From Brevundimonas sp. Root1279 (GTDB lineage Bacteria; Pseudomonadota; Alphaproteobacteria; Caulobacterales; Caulobacteraceae), in the NCBI RefSeq assembly GCF_001425945.1, contig NZ_LMEB01000007.1:163-64162 (forward strand): a stretch of DNA of 64,000 nucleotides, in the 5' to 3' direction. Numbering within the stretch: position 1 is the first letter of the stretch; each line of letters opens with the position of its first letter. Shown piece after piece: positions 24,678 through 36,488 of the stretch. A program made the position numbers and the translations under genes. The notes under the pieces were generated by a model, which was given only the letters and a program-made list of their open reading frames with translations, was not told the origin of the DNA and ran no database searches.

Positions 24678-25400
24678 TCACGCGCCTTTCCGCCGATTCA
24701 GCGCCCCCTGCAGGGCCTTCATGGCGAACGGCAGGACCACGGCGAGGACGAAGACCCCCGTCATCGGAGCCCAGAACTGGCTGAACAGGGACTGCAGGTC
24801 CGGATCCGGGTCGGTCAGCAGCAGGTCGTTCAGCTGCGCGCCGATCCAGCAATAGATGATGTGGGCGGGCAGCAGGCCGATCACCGTGGCGATGGTGTAG
24901 GGCGCCAGGCGCACCGCCATCAGGCCCGCCGCGACATTGATCATGTGGAAGGGCACCACCACGGCCAGCCGCGAAGCGAGCACATACCAGAAGGTGTCCT
25001 TGTCGATGGCGACGCATACGGCCTGCATCAGGCCCTGATTGCGCTCCGCCCGGCGGCGCAGGGCCTCGCCCATGGCCGAGCGTGCCACGCCGTAGACAAT
25101 GAGGGCTCCCAGGGTGGCGGCGATCGAGGTCGCCACGCCGCCGACCCACGGGCCGAACAGATAGCCGGCGGTCACCGTCACCAGGAAGACGCCCGGCACC
25201 ACGCTTGCCGTCAGGAGGGTGAAGACCGCCATCAGGATCAGCAGACTGAGCAGATAGTTGTCGGCGGTGAAGGCGCGGAACTGCTCGCCATGGTCCTTGA
25301 GCGTGTCCAGGGACAGATACCGGTTCCAGCCCATGCCGAAGACCAGCGCGATCAGCCCCGCCATGACCATCAGGGGCAGGAAGCGTTTCAGCCGGTCCAT
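24678..25400 (-). CDS. TVP38/TMEM64 family membrane protein (VTT domain)
   Basis: A 240-residue membrane protein with about five to six helices. The SNARE-associated/VTT domain is recognised by FLVTVTAGYLFGPWVGGVATSIAATLGA and the re-entrant-loop segment ASRLAVVVPFHMINVAAGLM. ATG 25400 is chosen over the adjacent ATG 25403, because GGAG is then five bases away. Bacterial DedA/VTT proteins are linked to lipid-carrier recycling and membrane potential; the role here is not determined. It is divergent from rpmH. Confidence 0.85.
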   Translation of the reverse strand: MDRLKRFLPLMVMAGLIALVFGMGWNRYLSLDTLKDHGEQFRAFTADNYLLSLLILMAVFTLLTASVVPGVFLVTVTAGYLFGPWVGGVATSIAATLGALIVYGVARSAMGEALRRRAERNQGLMQAVCVAIDKDTFWYVLASRLAVVVPFHMINVAAGLMAVRLAPYTIATVIGLLPAHIIYCWIGAQLNDLLLTDPDPDLQSLFSQFWAPMTGVFVLAVVLPFAMKALQGALNRRKGA

Positions 25401-25516
25401 CATCACTCCGTGGAAAGCTCCGTCGGCGTTGACTCCGCTGAGCCCTCCGCTTATACGCCCGCCCTCCTGCGGCGGACGTGTCCGTCGCCTCACCAGTAGT
25501 TTTTCAGGAGCCGACC

Positions 25517-25651
25517 GTGAAGCGGACCTATCAGCCGTCGCGACTCGTGCGCAAGCGCCGTCACGGCTTCCGTTCGCGGATGGCCACGACGAACGGGCAG
25601 AAGATCGTTGCGCGTCGCCGCGCCAAGGGCCGCAAGCGCCTGACGGCCTAA
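25517..25651 (+). CDS. rpmH: 50S ribosomal protein L34
   Basis: A 44-residue basic protein starting at GTG 25517, with AGGAG seven bases upstream. The sequence [20 protein letters not shown] and the end [12 protein letters not shown] are the full L34 signature. It is the first gene of the conserved rpmH-rnpA-yidC-engB cluster; rnpA starts 23 bases after its stop. Confidence 0.98.
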   Translation: MKRTYQPSRLVRKRRHGFRSRMATTNGQKIVARRRAKGRKRLTA

Positions 25652-25674
25652 CCCGTCCGGCCCTGCGCCAGCGC

Positions 25675-26079
25675 ATGGCCGAACCGTTCAAAATCGAACG
25701 CCTGACCTCGCGGCCCCAGTTTCTGGCGGCCGCGAAAGGCGTTTCCGAGGCCCGCGGCGCGGTGGTCGTTCAGCGCCTCGATCGCAAGGACGACGACACC
25801 GCCGTCCGCCTCGGCTTCACCGCCACTCGGAAGATCGGCGGCGCGGTCGTGCGCAACCGCGCCAAGCGCCGTCTGCGCGAGGCCGCCCGCGCGCTTGCGC
25901 CGCAGTTCGCCCTACCGGGCAGCGACTATGTCTTCATCGCCCGGATGGGCACGGTGGACCGTCCCTGGGACCGTCTGCTTGACGATGTGAAATCGGCGCT
26001 TACAAGGCTCGCGACCCCGCGGCCGGCGCCCCAAGTCGCGCCCCGAGCCCCCAACGCGCCCGCCGGCCAGGATTCCTGA
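25675..26079 (+). CDS. rnpA: Ribonuclease P protein component
   Basis: A 134-residue basic protein that binds RNase P RNA for 5' maturation of tRNAs. The RNR motif (VVRNRAKRRLREAAR) is at about residues 58-72, preceded by VRLGFTATRKIGGA and followed by YVFIARMGT. A Pro/Ala-rich tail follows. The position between rpmH and yidC is the conserved one. Confidence 0.97.
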   Translation: MAEPFKIERLTSRPQFLAAAKGVSEARGAVVVQRLDRKDDDTAVRLGFTATRKIGGAVVRNRAKRRLREAARALAPQFALPGSDYVFIARMGTVDRPWDRLLDDVKSALTRLATPRPAPQVAPRAPNAPAGQDS

Positions 26080-26083
26080 CTCC

Positions 26084-27877
26084 ATGCAGCCCCAAGACAA
26101 CAGCCGCAACACCGTCATCTTCATGGTGATCGCGGCGATCTTCCTGATCGGCTACAGCTTCTTCGTGTGGCAGCCGCAGGAGCAGCGCCGCGCCGCTGAA
26201 GCCAAGCGGACCGTCGCGGAGCAGAAGCTGCAGACCGCCCCGGCCGCCCCGAGCGCCCCGGTCTTCACCACCGACCGCCGCGTCGCCCTCGCCGCCGGCG
26301 GAGCGCGCGTGCCGATCCGCACCGAGACCATGACCGGCTCGCTGTCGCTGAACGGCGGTCGCATCGACGACCTGTTCCTGACCCGCTACCGCGAGACCAT
26401 CGACAAGGATTCGCCCGCGGTCGAGCTGTTCCGCCCCGAGGGCATGCGTCATGCCTACTTCGCCCAGTTCGGCTGGAGCGGCCAGAACGTGCCCGGCGGC
26501 GTGCCCGGCCCGAACACCCCGTGGCGCCTGACCCAGGGGGCCACCCTGACCCCGACCGCCCCGATCACCCTGGTCTGGGACAACGGCGCCGGCCTGCGCT
26601 TCACGCGCCGCATCAGCGTCGACGAACAGTATATGTTCACGGTCTCGGACACGGTGGCCAACCTCAGCACCCAGGCGATCACCATCGCGCCGGGCGCCAT
26701 CGTCCAGCGCCAGGGCGTGCCGGATGACCTGGGCCGCAATCAGATCCTGCACGAAGGCGCCATCGGCACCTTCGGCGACGGCACGGCCTTCTCGACCCAG
26801 CAGCTGAAGTACAAGGCCTGGGCCAAGAAGGAGGTCCAGGAGCACGAGTCGACCGGCGGCTGGCTCGGCATCACCGACAAATACTGGATGGCCGCCCTGA
26901 TCCCGGCCCAGGACGAGAAGATCCAGGCCGAGTTCCGTGTCCGCGACCAGGACCACTACGACATCCACTCGGCGACGATGATCGGCGAAGCCCGCACCAT
27001 CCAGCCGAACACCCAGATCACCGAGACCCAGAGCCTGTTCGCCGGCGCCAAGCGCAACGAGATCCTGCGCGGCTACGAGCGCAGCCACGGCATCCCGCGC
27101 TTCATCTACGCCATCGACTGGGGCTTCCTGTTCTTCCTGACCCGACCGATCTTCATGGTCGTCGAGTTTTTCTACGGCATCCTGGGCAATTTCGGCCTGG
27201 CCATCCTGGCCCTGACCCTGACCGTCCGCCTGATCATGTTCCCGCTCGCCAACAAGAGCTACGAGAGCATGTCGAAGATGCGGAACCTCCAGCCCAAGAT
27301 GGAGGATATCAAGAAGAAGCACCCGGAGGACCCGCAGAAGCAGCAGGTCGAGATCATGGCGCTGTACCAGCGCGAGAAGATCAATCCGCTCGCCGGCTGC
27401 CTGCCGCTGCTGCTCCAGATCCCGGTCTTCTACGCCGTCTACAAGATGCTGTTCGTGACCATCGAAATGCGTCACGCGCCCTTCTTCGGATGGATCCGCG
27501 ACCTGTCCGCGCCGGACCCGACGACGATCTGGAACCTGTTCGGCCTGCTCCCCTGGGATCCGTCGTCGGTTCCGATGATCGGCGGCTACCTGACCGGCAC
27601 CTTCGCCCTGAGCGTCCTGGCCATCTTCTACGGCCTGACCATGTGGCTGCAGATGGCGATGAGCCCGCAGGCGCCGGATCCGATGCAGCGCCGCCTGTTC
27701 CAGTTCATGCCGATCGTCTTCACCTTCATCATGGCCACCTTCCCGGCCGGCCTGCTGATCTACTGGGCCTGGTCGAACATCCTGACCATTTTCCAGCAGT
27801 ACATCATCATGCACCGCTTCAAGGCCGAGAACCCGATCGACACCTTCCTGGCCCGGTTCCAGAAGGCGAAGGCGTAG
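26084..27877 (+). CDS. yidC: Membrane protein insertase YidC
   Basis: A 597-residue long-form (Gram-negative) YidC/Oxa1 protein. An N-terminal membrane anchor lies at residues 8-25 (VIFMVIAAIFLIGYSFFVW). A large periplasmic beta-sandwich domain covers about 60-350. Five C-terminal helices form the insertase core, with the hydrophilic groove residue in RLIMFPLANKSYESM, the coiled C1 loop (PKMEDIKKKHPEDPQKQ) and NPLAGCLPLLLQIPVFYAVY. It inserts small membrane proteins with or without Sec. It starts 4 bases after rnpA and abuts engB. Confidence 0.98.
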   Translation: MQPQDNSRNTVIFMVIAAIFLIGYSFFVWQPQEQRRAAEAKRTVAEQKLQTAPAAPSAPVFTTDRRVALAAGGARVPIRTETMTGSLSLNGGRIDDLFLTRYRETIDKDSPAVELFRPEGMRHAYFAQFGWSGQNVPGGVPGPNTPWRLTQGATLTPTAPITLVWDNGAGLRFTRRISVDEQYMFTVSDTVANLSTQAITIAPGAIVQRQGVPDDLGRNQILHEGAIGTFGDGTAFSTQQLKYKAWAKKEVQEHESTGGWLGITDKYWMAALIPAQDEKIQAEFRVRDQDHYDIHSATMIGEARTIQPNTQITETQSLFAGAKRNEILRGYERSHGIPRFIYAIDWGFLFFLTRPIFMVVEFFYGILGNFGLAILALTLTVRLIMFPLANKSYESMSKMRNLQPKMEDIKKKHPEDPQKQQVEIMALYQREKINPLAGCLPLLLQIPVFYAVYKMLFVTIEMRHAPFFGWIRDLSAPDPTTIWNLFGLLPWDPSSVPMIGGYLTGTFALSVLAIFYGLTMWLQMAMSPQAPDPMQRRLFQFMPIVFTFIMATFPAGLLIYWAWSNILTIFQQYIIMHRFKAENPIDTFLARFQKAKA

Positions 27878-28519
27878 TTGGACGAGTTCACCCCCGAGGA
27901 CCTGGAATCGGCGCGTATCCTCTTCGCGCGCCCGGCCACCTTCATCATGGGCTGCGCCAAGATCGAGCAACTGCCTGAGCCGGACCTCCCGGAAATCGCC
28001 TTCGCCGGGCGTTCGAACGTCGGCAAGTCCAGCCTGATCAACGGGCTGGTGGGCATGCACAAGCTGGCCCGCGCCTCGAACGAGCCGGGTCGCACCCGCG
28101 AGGTCAATTTCTTCGACCTCGACGGCAAGATGCGACTGGTCGACCTGCCCGGCTACGGCTGGGCCAAGGCGTCCAAGTCGACGGTCAAGAAGTTCCAGGA
28201 CCTCGGCCGCGACTACCTGCGCGGCCGGGTGACCCTGAAGCGGGTCTATCTGCTGATCGACGCCCGCCACGGGCTCAAGAAGGTCGATGACGAGGCGCTC
28301 GACGCGCTCGACCTGGCCGCCGTCAGCTATCAGATCATCCTGACCAAGGCTGACAAGCTGAAGAAGGGCGAGGGCGAGAAGGTCGCCGCCGCCACCCTCA
28401 AGGCCATCTCCAAGCGCCCCGCCGCCTTCCCGGCGGTGATCCTGACCTCGGCCGAGAAGGGCGAGGGCCTGCCGGAGCTGCGGGCGGAGATCATGCGGAC
28501 GACGGGCGTCGAGCTTTAA
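27878..28519 (+). CDS. engB: Ribosome biogenesis GTP-binding protein EngB (YsxC/YihA)
   Basis: A 213-residue GTPase needed for 50S assembly. It has Walker [14 protein letters not shown], switch I Thr in [22 protein letters not shown] (G3) and ILTKADKL (G4). Translation appears to begin at TTG 27878, directly after the yidC stop codon (TAGTTG), suggesting coupled reinitiation. Residues before the G1 motif ([15 protein letters not shown]) match the family, which supports this long start. It is the last gene of the rpmH cluster. Confidence 0.95.
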   Translation: MDEFTPEDLESARILFARPATFIMGCAKIEQLPEPDLPEIAFAGRSNVGKSSLINGLVGMHKLARASNEPGRTREVNFFDLDGKMRLVDLPGYGWAKASKSTVKKFQDLGRDYLRGRVTLKRVYLLIDARHGLKKVDDEALDALDLAAVSYQIILTKADKLKKGEGEKVAAATLKAISKRPAAFPAVILTSAEKGEGLPELRAEIMRTTGVEL

Positions 28520-28537
28520 TCCCCGCGAAAGCGGGGA
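28520..28537. repeat. Short G/C hairpin repeat after engB
   Basis: TCCCCGC-GAAA-GCGGGGA starts at the last base of the engB stop. The extended form with GACCCAGT is a dispersed intergenic hairpin seen in many alphaproteobacteria (recalled, not searched). A related hairpin occurs at 49020-49053. It may stabilise the 3' end. Confidence 0.6.
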
Positions 28538-28623
28538 CCCAGTCCTGTCCAGCTTGGCGCTTGCGTTTCAGGACGACTGGCCGCGTGATGCCTCCTCCAG
28601 CTTTCATGAGCGGGAGGGAAAAA

Positions 28624-29583
28624 TTGCAGCGGCGCCTCGTCCAGACCGACGGCATCACCCAGTCCATCCTCGAGGCCGGTTCGGGCCCGCTCGTCCTGCT
28701 GATCCACGGCTTCCCCGAGCTCGGCGTCAGCTGGCGGGCGCAAGTGGAGGCGCTGGCGGCGGCGGGGTATCGCGCTGTTGCTCCGGACATGCGCGGCTAC
28801 GGCGGGACCGACAGGCCCGACGCCCGAGAGGCCTACGGCATGCTCAACCTGGTCGGCGACATGGTCGATCTGGTCCGGGCCCTGGGCGAGACCTCGTGCG
28901 TGGTGGTCGGCCACGACTGGGGCGCGCCGGTGGCCTGGCACTGCGCCCTGCTGCGCCCCGACGTGTTCCGCGCCGTCATGGGGCTGTCGGTGCCGTTCCA
29001 GCCGCGCCGCCCCAAGGGTCCGCCGACGGCGGCCATGGCGGTGCTGGCCAAGCGCGGCGGCCTGGGCGAGTTCTACATGAACCGCTTCCAGTCGGACGAC
29101 GCGCACCTGGAGTTCGACGCCGACCCGGCGACGGCCCTGCGCAAGATGTTCTACGCCTATGACGGGGCCACGCCTGAGGGGCGCCAGTCGACCGGCTTCA
29201 TGCCCGAGGGCGTCAGCCTGACCGCCTCCATCGCCGACGACGCGAACCTGCCGCCGTGGCTGAGCGAGGCGCATTTCTCGGAGTACGTCGAGGCCTTCAC
29301 ACGCGGCGGCTTCCGGGCGCCGCTGGACTGGTACCGCAACCTCGACCGCAATTGGGCGCAGACGGCCTTCCTGCAGGACGCCCGCATCCGGACCCCCGGC
29401 GCCTTTGTGGTCGGCGAGCGCGACCCGGTCCGCCACTACGCCGGCGCGCACGAGGCCGGCCTGCGCGACTGGGTTCCCGACCTGCGCGTACAGGTGGTCA
29501 TCCCCGGCGCCGGCCACTGGCTTCAACAGGAGCGCCCCGCGGAAGTGAACCGCCTCCTGCTCCACTTCCTGGGGACGCTCTAG
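28624..29583 (+). CDS. Alpha/beta hydrolase, epoxide hydrolase-like
   Basis: A 319-residue hydrolase. TTG 28624 is preferred over earlier ATGs at 28588 and 28606 because GGGAGGG ends five bases before it, and the product then begins at the usual point of the family. The oxyanion motif HGFPELG, the nucleophile Asp in VVGHDWGAPVAW, the acid near VGERDPV and the catalytic His in GAGHWLQQERP form the epoxide-hydrolase triad. A cap domain with Tyr residues lies at about 130-210. It hydrates epoxides or a related substrate. Confidence 0.86.
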   Translation: MQRRLVQTDGITQSILEAGSGPLVLLIHGFPELGVSWRAQVEALAAAGYRAVAPDMRGYGGTDRPDAREAYGMLNLVGDMVDLVRALGETSCVVVGHDWGAPVAWHCALLRPDVFRAVMGLSVPFQPRRPKGPPTAAMAVLAKRGGLGEFYMNRFQSDDAHLEFDADPATALRKMFYAYDGATPEGRQSTGFMPEGVSLTASIADDANLPPWLSEAHFSEYVEAFTRGGFRAPLDWYRNLDRNWAQTAFLQDARIRTPGAFVVGERDPVRHYAGAHEAGLRDWVPDLRVQVVIPGAGHWLQQERPAEVNRLLLHFLGTL

Positions 29584-29592
29584 GCCGCGCCC

Positions 29593-30579
<987 letters not shown>

Positions 30580-30681
30580 GTCGGTCTAGATCGGCGGGCC
30601 TAGGCCGAATTCAAGGATTCCACCTGATTGTCCGTCGTCCAAATAGGGCGGACATTGGTCGTCGGTACCTAGGAGATCGTC

Positions 30682-31050
30682 ATGCCACGGTTTGCATCTG
30701 TCGGGCTCGCAATCGCCGCTGTCCTCGCCACCACCGTGCCGGTGGCTGCACAGCACGCGCGCCCGGCCTCCGTCACCGGCCCCCGTCCGCCGGCCATTCG
30801 CATCGACCAGCCGCAGGCCCGCGGCGGCGTCGGCTTCCGCAACGACTACGACAACTGGATCGCCACCTCGGACGGCAGCAACATTCCGCCGCAGACCCTC
30901 GAGCGGGTCGACCTGGCCAACCGGGTCAGCACCCTGATCGAGCTGGGTCGGTGTCGCGACGCGCGTCAGATGGCTAACGAGGCCGGCGAGCTGCAGATGG
31001 CCCTCAGTGTGCGGCAGCTGTGTCGTCCGGGAGCCCGGCCGCAGTACTGA
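30682..31050 (+). CDS. Small exported protein, paralogue 1 of a tandem pair
   Basis: A 122-residue protein with a signal peptide (SVGLAIAAVLATTVPVAAQ). The mature part has Tyr/Trp-Ile-(5)-GSN, then Q-x-LERVDLANRVSTLIELGRC and a QMALSVRQLCRP ending, with two Cys that could form a disulfide. The next gene encodes a protein with the same motifs in the same order. No known domain is recognised. AGGAG stands nine bases before the ATG. The pattern suggests a periplasmic helical protein of a family restricted to this group (inference). Confidence 0.75.
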   Translation: MPRFASVGLAIAAVLATTVPVAAQHARPASVTGPRPPAIRIDQPQARGGVGFRNDYDNWIATSDGSNIPPQTLERVDLANRVSTLIELGRCRDARQMANEAGELQMALSVRQLCRPGARPQY

Positions 31051-31144
31051 CGGGCCGCATACGGCGGGTTACAGTCGAGCTCGCCAAGAGGTTGCATAAC
31101 GGCGCTTTATGACGGACACTTCGGTTTCACCGAGGAGAACGTCC

Positions 31145-31504
31145 ATGAGCCGTCTCGCGTCCATCGCCCTGATCGCCGCCGTCGCCATCGCCATCCCCGC
31201 CACGGTCGGAGCCACCCCCCAGTCGGGCCCCACCCACAACACGAATGGGAACCCGATCTCCTACCCTTCGACGCGCGCGCCGCATGCCGGCATGCGCGGC
31301 GAATACGAAACCTTCATCGACGGGTCCACGGGATCGAACCTGGGCGCGCAATCGCTCGACCGCATCGATCGCGCCAACCGTATCAGCACCCTGATCGAAC
31401 TGCGGCGCTGCGATGAGGCGCTCGCCCTGGCCCGCGACGCCGGCGACCGCCAGATGGCGCTGCGAACCCGCCAGATCTGCCGCCCCACCGGCGACGGCTT
31501 CTGA
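31145..31504 (+). CDS. Small exported protein, paralogue 2 of a tandem pair
   Basis: A 119-residue protein from ATG 31145 (GAGGAG upstream), with a signal peptide SRLASIALIAAVAIAIPA. Shared with the preceding gene are Y-x-x-(F/W)I-D/T-S-GSN, Q-S/T-L-(D/E)R-D-ANR-STLIEL-RC, and QMAL-RQ-CRP, so both arose by duplication. The two Cys align. The proteins differ mostly in the Pro/Gly-rich linker behind the signal peptide. The function is unknown. Confidence 0.75.
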   Translation: MSRLASIALIAAVAIAIPATVGATPQSGPTHNTNGNPISYPSTRAPHAGMRGEYETFIDGSTGSNLGAQSLDRIDRANRISTLIELRRCDEALALARDAGDRQMALRTRQICRPTGDGF

Positions 31505-31513
31505 TCCGTCGGC

Positions 31514-32464
31514 TCAGACCGGATGGGTCGGTTCCGGCTTGGCCGGAGCCTCGGCCGCCGGCGCCGGCTCCGGCGTCGACGGCACGTCCGGCAGGGGGAT
31601 GAACTCGACGTCGTCCCCCATCGGCAGAGCCATGCGCCCGGCCTTCCAGTCCGCCTTGGCCGCGTCGATCCGCTCCTGGCTGGAGGCGACGAAATTCCAC
31701 CAGATCAGGCGGGGCCCGACCGGCTCGCCGCCCAAGACCATCACGGTCGACGGCTTGATCGCCCGCACGGTCGGCTCGGCCGTCGGCTCCAGCACGATCA
31801 TCTGGCCCTCGTGGAAGGTGCGGTCGCCGACCTCGATCTCGCCCTTGGCGACATAGAGGGCCCGCTCGCTGTAGCCGCCCGCGACCCCTTTGCCGGGGGG
31901 CGGCGCCGTGCGCACCCCCTCAGCCAGCTCCCAGTGGACGTAGAACAGCGGCGACGAGATCGACACGCCGGCTTTGGCTCCATAGGCCTCGCCGGCCACC
32001 AGCCGTGCGAACAGGCCGCCGTTTTCATAGGCCGGCTGATCCGCCTCGCCGTGGTGGTGGAAGGCCGGGTCGGCGTCCTCGGACTCGTTCGGCAGGGCCA
32101 CCCAGGCCTGCATGCCGTGCATCGGCCCGCCCTGGCCGCGCTTCAGCGGGTCGGTCCGCTCGGAGTGGACGATGCCCTTGCCGGCGGTCATCCAGTTGAC
32201 CTCGCCGGGGCGGATAGCCTGGGTCACGCCGGTGTTGTCCCGGTGCATGATTTCGCCCTCGAACAGATAGGTCAGGGTCGAAAGGCCGATGTGCGGGTGC
32301 GGGCGGACGTTGATCGCCTCTGCTCCGGCGGCGAACTCGGCCGGGCCCATCTGGTCAAGGAAGATGAAGGGCCCGACCATGCGGCGGGCGTGGAACGGCA
32401 GGATGCGGCCGACGTCAAAGCCTCCGAGATCCTTGCGGCGGGCGTCGATGACCATCTCGATCAT
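31514..32464 (-). CDS. Pirin family protein
   Basis: A 316-residue bicupin. The metal-binding N-terminal cupin is shown by RPHPHIGLSTLTYLFEG with its His residues, HRDNTG and the GKGIVHSE segment. The C-terminal cupin lies at about 175-290. A Pro/Ala/Glu-rich tail follows. Bacterial pirins bind Fe or act as quercetinases; the specific role is unknown. ATG 32464 overlaps the stop of the upstream beta-propeller gene (ATGA), so the two are cotranscribed. Confidence 0.9.
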   Translation of the reverse strand: MIEMVIDARRKDLGGFDVGRILPFHARRMVGPFIFLDQMGPAEFAAGAEAINVRPHPHIGLSTLTYLFEGEIMHRDNTGVTQAIRPGEVNWMTAGKGIVHSERTDPLKRGQGGPMHGMQAWVALPNESEDADPAFHHHGEADQPAYENGGLFARLVAGEAYGAKAGVSISSPLFYVHWELAEGVRTAPPPGKGVAGGYSERALYVAKGEIEVGDRTFHEGQMIVLEPTAEPTVRAIKPSTVMVLGGEPVGPRLIWWNFVASSQERIDAAKADWKAGRMALPMGDDVEFIPLPDVPSTPEPAPAAEAPAKPEPTHPV

Positions 32465-33465
32465 GGCTGGGGCTCCAGGGGAATCAGGAATCGGCTGACG
32501 ACGGCGGGCGCCGGCGTCTCGGAGGTGGGGCGACCCGCGCGGTCGAAATCGGTCCACTGGCTGCGCGAAACGAAGATCAGCTGGTCGCCGCCCTCGATGT
32601 ATCCAGTGGTGGGTTCGCTGAGAGCGCCGCCCTCCAGCAGGGCTTCGCGCCGCGACACCTCGCTCCAGTCGGGCGCGAGGCGCAGGCGCAGAACCCGCGG
32701 CGTCTGGGTCCCGTTCTGGATGGCGATCAGGCCATCGGTCTCCCAGCCCATCAGGCCGTCGATGCCGCGCAGCTCGACCCCCTCGGGGCCGGCCAGGGGA
32801 GCGAACGCGCCGGTGCTGAAATCGCGCAAGGCCAGGCCCTCGGCCAGGTCGATACGGTGCAGGCCGGTCCCATAGTTGGCGAACACCAGCCAGCGGCCGT
32901 CCGGCGACACGACCATGCCCTGGGGCGAGCCGCGCTCAGGCAACTGGACCAGGGGCTGCAGGCGAGACTGGCCGGGCCGCAGCACGAGGATCTGCCGCGT
33001 TCCGCCGTCGGCGACGTAGACGGCCCCGTCGGGACCGAGGGCGATGTCGCCGAACACATGGCCCTCGCCGTCTGCGCCGAAGGTCCCGATCAGCTCGCCG
33101 CTGTTGATCTCGATCTGCAGCAGCTCGGCCGGCCGGTCTTCGCGGTCGTCGTTCGGCGAGGGGGAGGACGTCACCCAGATCGAGCTTCGGCCCATCTCGG
33201 AGACCAGCCCGAACATGGCCTGTCGGTCGGTCGGACCGAACGGAACCAGGGCGGCGTTCTCGGCGACGGTGAACAGGCCCGCGCGATGGACCGACGAGAC
33301 GACCAGAATGCCGGAGGCGACCCGGCCGGCGGATTCGATCAGCCAGGGCTCGGCGGGGGTCGAGGCGACGGCGTCGAGCGACTGGGCGCAGACGGCAGGA
33401 GTCCAAGCGGTCGCGGCGCAGGCCAGCGTCGCCACTCCCGCCATCGTCGCCGTCCAGCCGTGCAT
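32461..33465 (-). CDS. Exported beta-propeller protein (SMP-30/NHL-like)
   Basis: A 334-residue protein with a signal peptide (MAGVATLACAATAWTPAVCA). Repeated blades are visible, such as FGDIALGPDGAVYVADGGTRQILVLRPG, SPQGMVVSPDGRWLVFANYGTGLHRIDL and VELRGIDGLMGWETDGLIAIQNG, as in SMP-30/gluconolactonase-like propellers. Catalytic metal ligands cannot be assigned with confidence. It heads a two-gene operon with the pirin gene. Confidence 0.8.
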   Translation of the reverse strand: MHGWTATMAGVATLACAATAWTPAVCAQSLDAVASTPAEPWLIESAGRVASGILVVSSVHRAGLFTVAENAALVPFGPTDRQAMFGLVSEMGRSSIWVTSSPSPNDDREDRPAELLQIEINSGELIGTFGADGEGHVFGDIALGPDGAVYVADGGTRQILVLRPGQSRLQPLVQLPERGSPQGMVVSPDGRWLVFANYGTGLHRIDLAEGLALRDFSTGAFAPLAGPEGVELRGIDGLMGWETDGLIAIQNGTQTPRVLRLRLAPDWSEVSRREALLEGGALSEPTTGYIEGGDQLIFVSRSQWTDFDRAGRPTSETPAPAVVSRFLIPLEPQP

Positions 33466-33489
33466 GCGCGCCCTCCTAGGAGAGCGCCA

Positions 33490-33978
33490 CTATCCGACGT
33501 GCGGGGTCACAATGCCAAGTGGCAGACTGGTCACATTCTTCACGCCTCGGGTGACGATGTGGCTCTCGCAGTCCGAAACGATGCCCAGGCTGAGCAGTTT
33601 CTCGCGCAGGAATTTGTCGAAGGCGTGCATGTCGGAGGTGATGATGCGCAGCACATAGTCCTCGCGACCGGTGATGGTGGCGCACTGCACCACCTCAGGC
33701 CAGTTGGCGACGGCGGCGTCGAAGATCTCGAGATTCTCGGTCGACGGCAGGCTCAGCTTGACGATGGCGTAGACCTCGAAGTCCAGGCCGAGCTTGGTGG
33801 CGTCCAGCAGGGTGACGCGCTTGCGGATGAGCCCGGTATCCTCCAGTCTCTTGATCCGGCGCCAGCACGGCGAGGCTGACAGGCCCACCCGATCGGCGAC
33901 CTCCGCCACCGAGAGCCCGGCGTCCTGTTGCAGGATGTCGAGGATGCGGGCATCGACGGGATCGAGTTCGTCGGCCAA
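33490..33978 (-). CDS. AsnC/Lrp family regulator, probably of the bkd genes
   Basis: A 162-residue regulator starting at TTG 33978, with AGGAG seven bases upstream. The N-terminal HTH (LDPVDARILDILQQDAGLSV, then VGLSASPCWRRIKRLEDTGLI) and the C-terminal RAM effector domain (GREDYVLRIITSDMHAFDKFL) are complete. It is divergent from the branched-chain 2-oxoacid dehydrogenase genes, the position of BkdR. A perfect 14-bp palindrome lies in the shared promoter region (33998-34011). It probably responds to a branched-chain amino acid or its keto acid (inference). Confidence 0.9.
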   Translation of the reverse strand: MADELDPVDARILDILQQDAGLSVAEVADRVGLSASPCWRRIKRLEDTGLIRKRVTLLDATKLGLDFEVYAIVKLSLPSTENLEIFDAAVANWPEVVQCATITGREDYVLRIITSDMHAFDKFLREKLLSLGIVSDCESHIVTRGVKNVTSLPLGIVTPHVG

Positions 33979-33997
33979 GGCGTTTCTCCTGTTCTTA

Positions 33998-34011
33998 TTA
34001 TTGCGCAATAA
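33998..34011. promoter_or_regulatory. Palindromic AsnC/Lrp-type operator between regulator and bkd genes
   Basis: TTATTGCGCAATAA is a perfect 14-bp palindrome set in an A/T-rich island within G/C-rich DNA. It lies 20 bases from the regulator start and 114 bases upstream of the E1 alpha start. Position and symmetry fit an AsnC/Lrp binding site. Confidence 0.6.
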
Positions 34012-34088
34012 AATACCGCAAAAACCGCAAAGGCAAGGTCGAAATCGAGCGAGCCTTCGCACGCAGCCCGTGCTAGATCGCGGGCTGA

Positions 34089-35360
<1,272 letters not shown>

Positions 35361-35362
35361 TC

Positions 35363-36487
<1,125 letters not shown>

Positions 36488-36488
36488 G

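Noticed and set aside
22820..24784. A 654-codon plus-strand frame opposite the orphan kinase
   Set aside because: Antisense to a complete histidine kinase with all motifs; sequence is Gln/Arg-rich noise.
26000..28270. A 756-codon frame on the minus strand opposite yidC and engB
   Set aside because: Shadow of two well-identified genes; composition biased to Asp, Gln, Val, Leu and Arg, with no domain.
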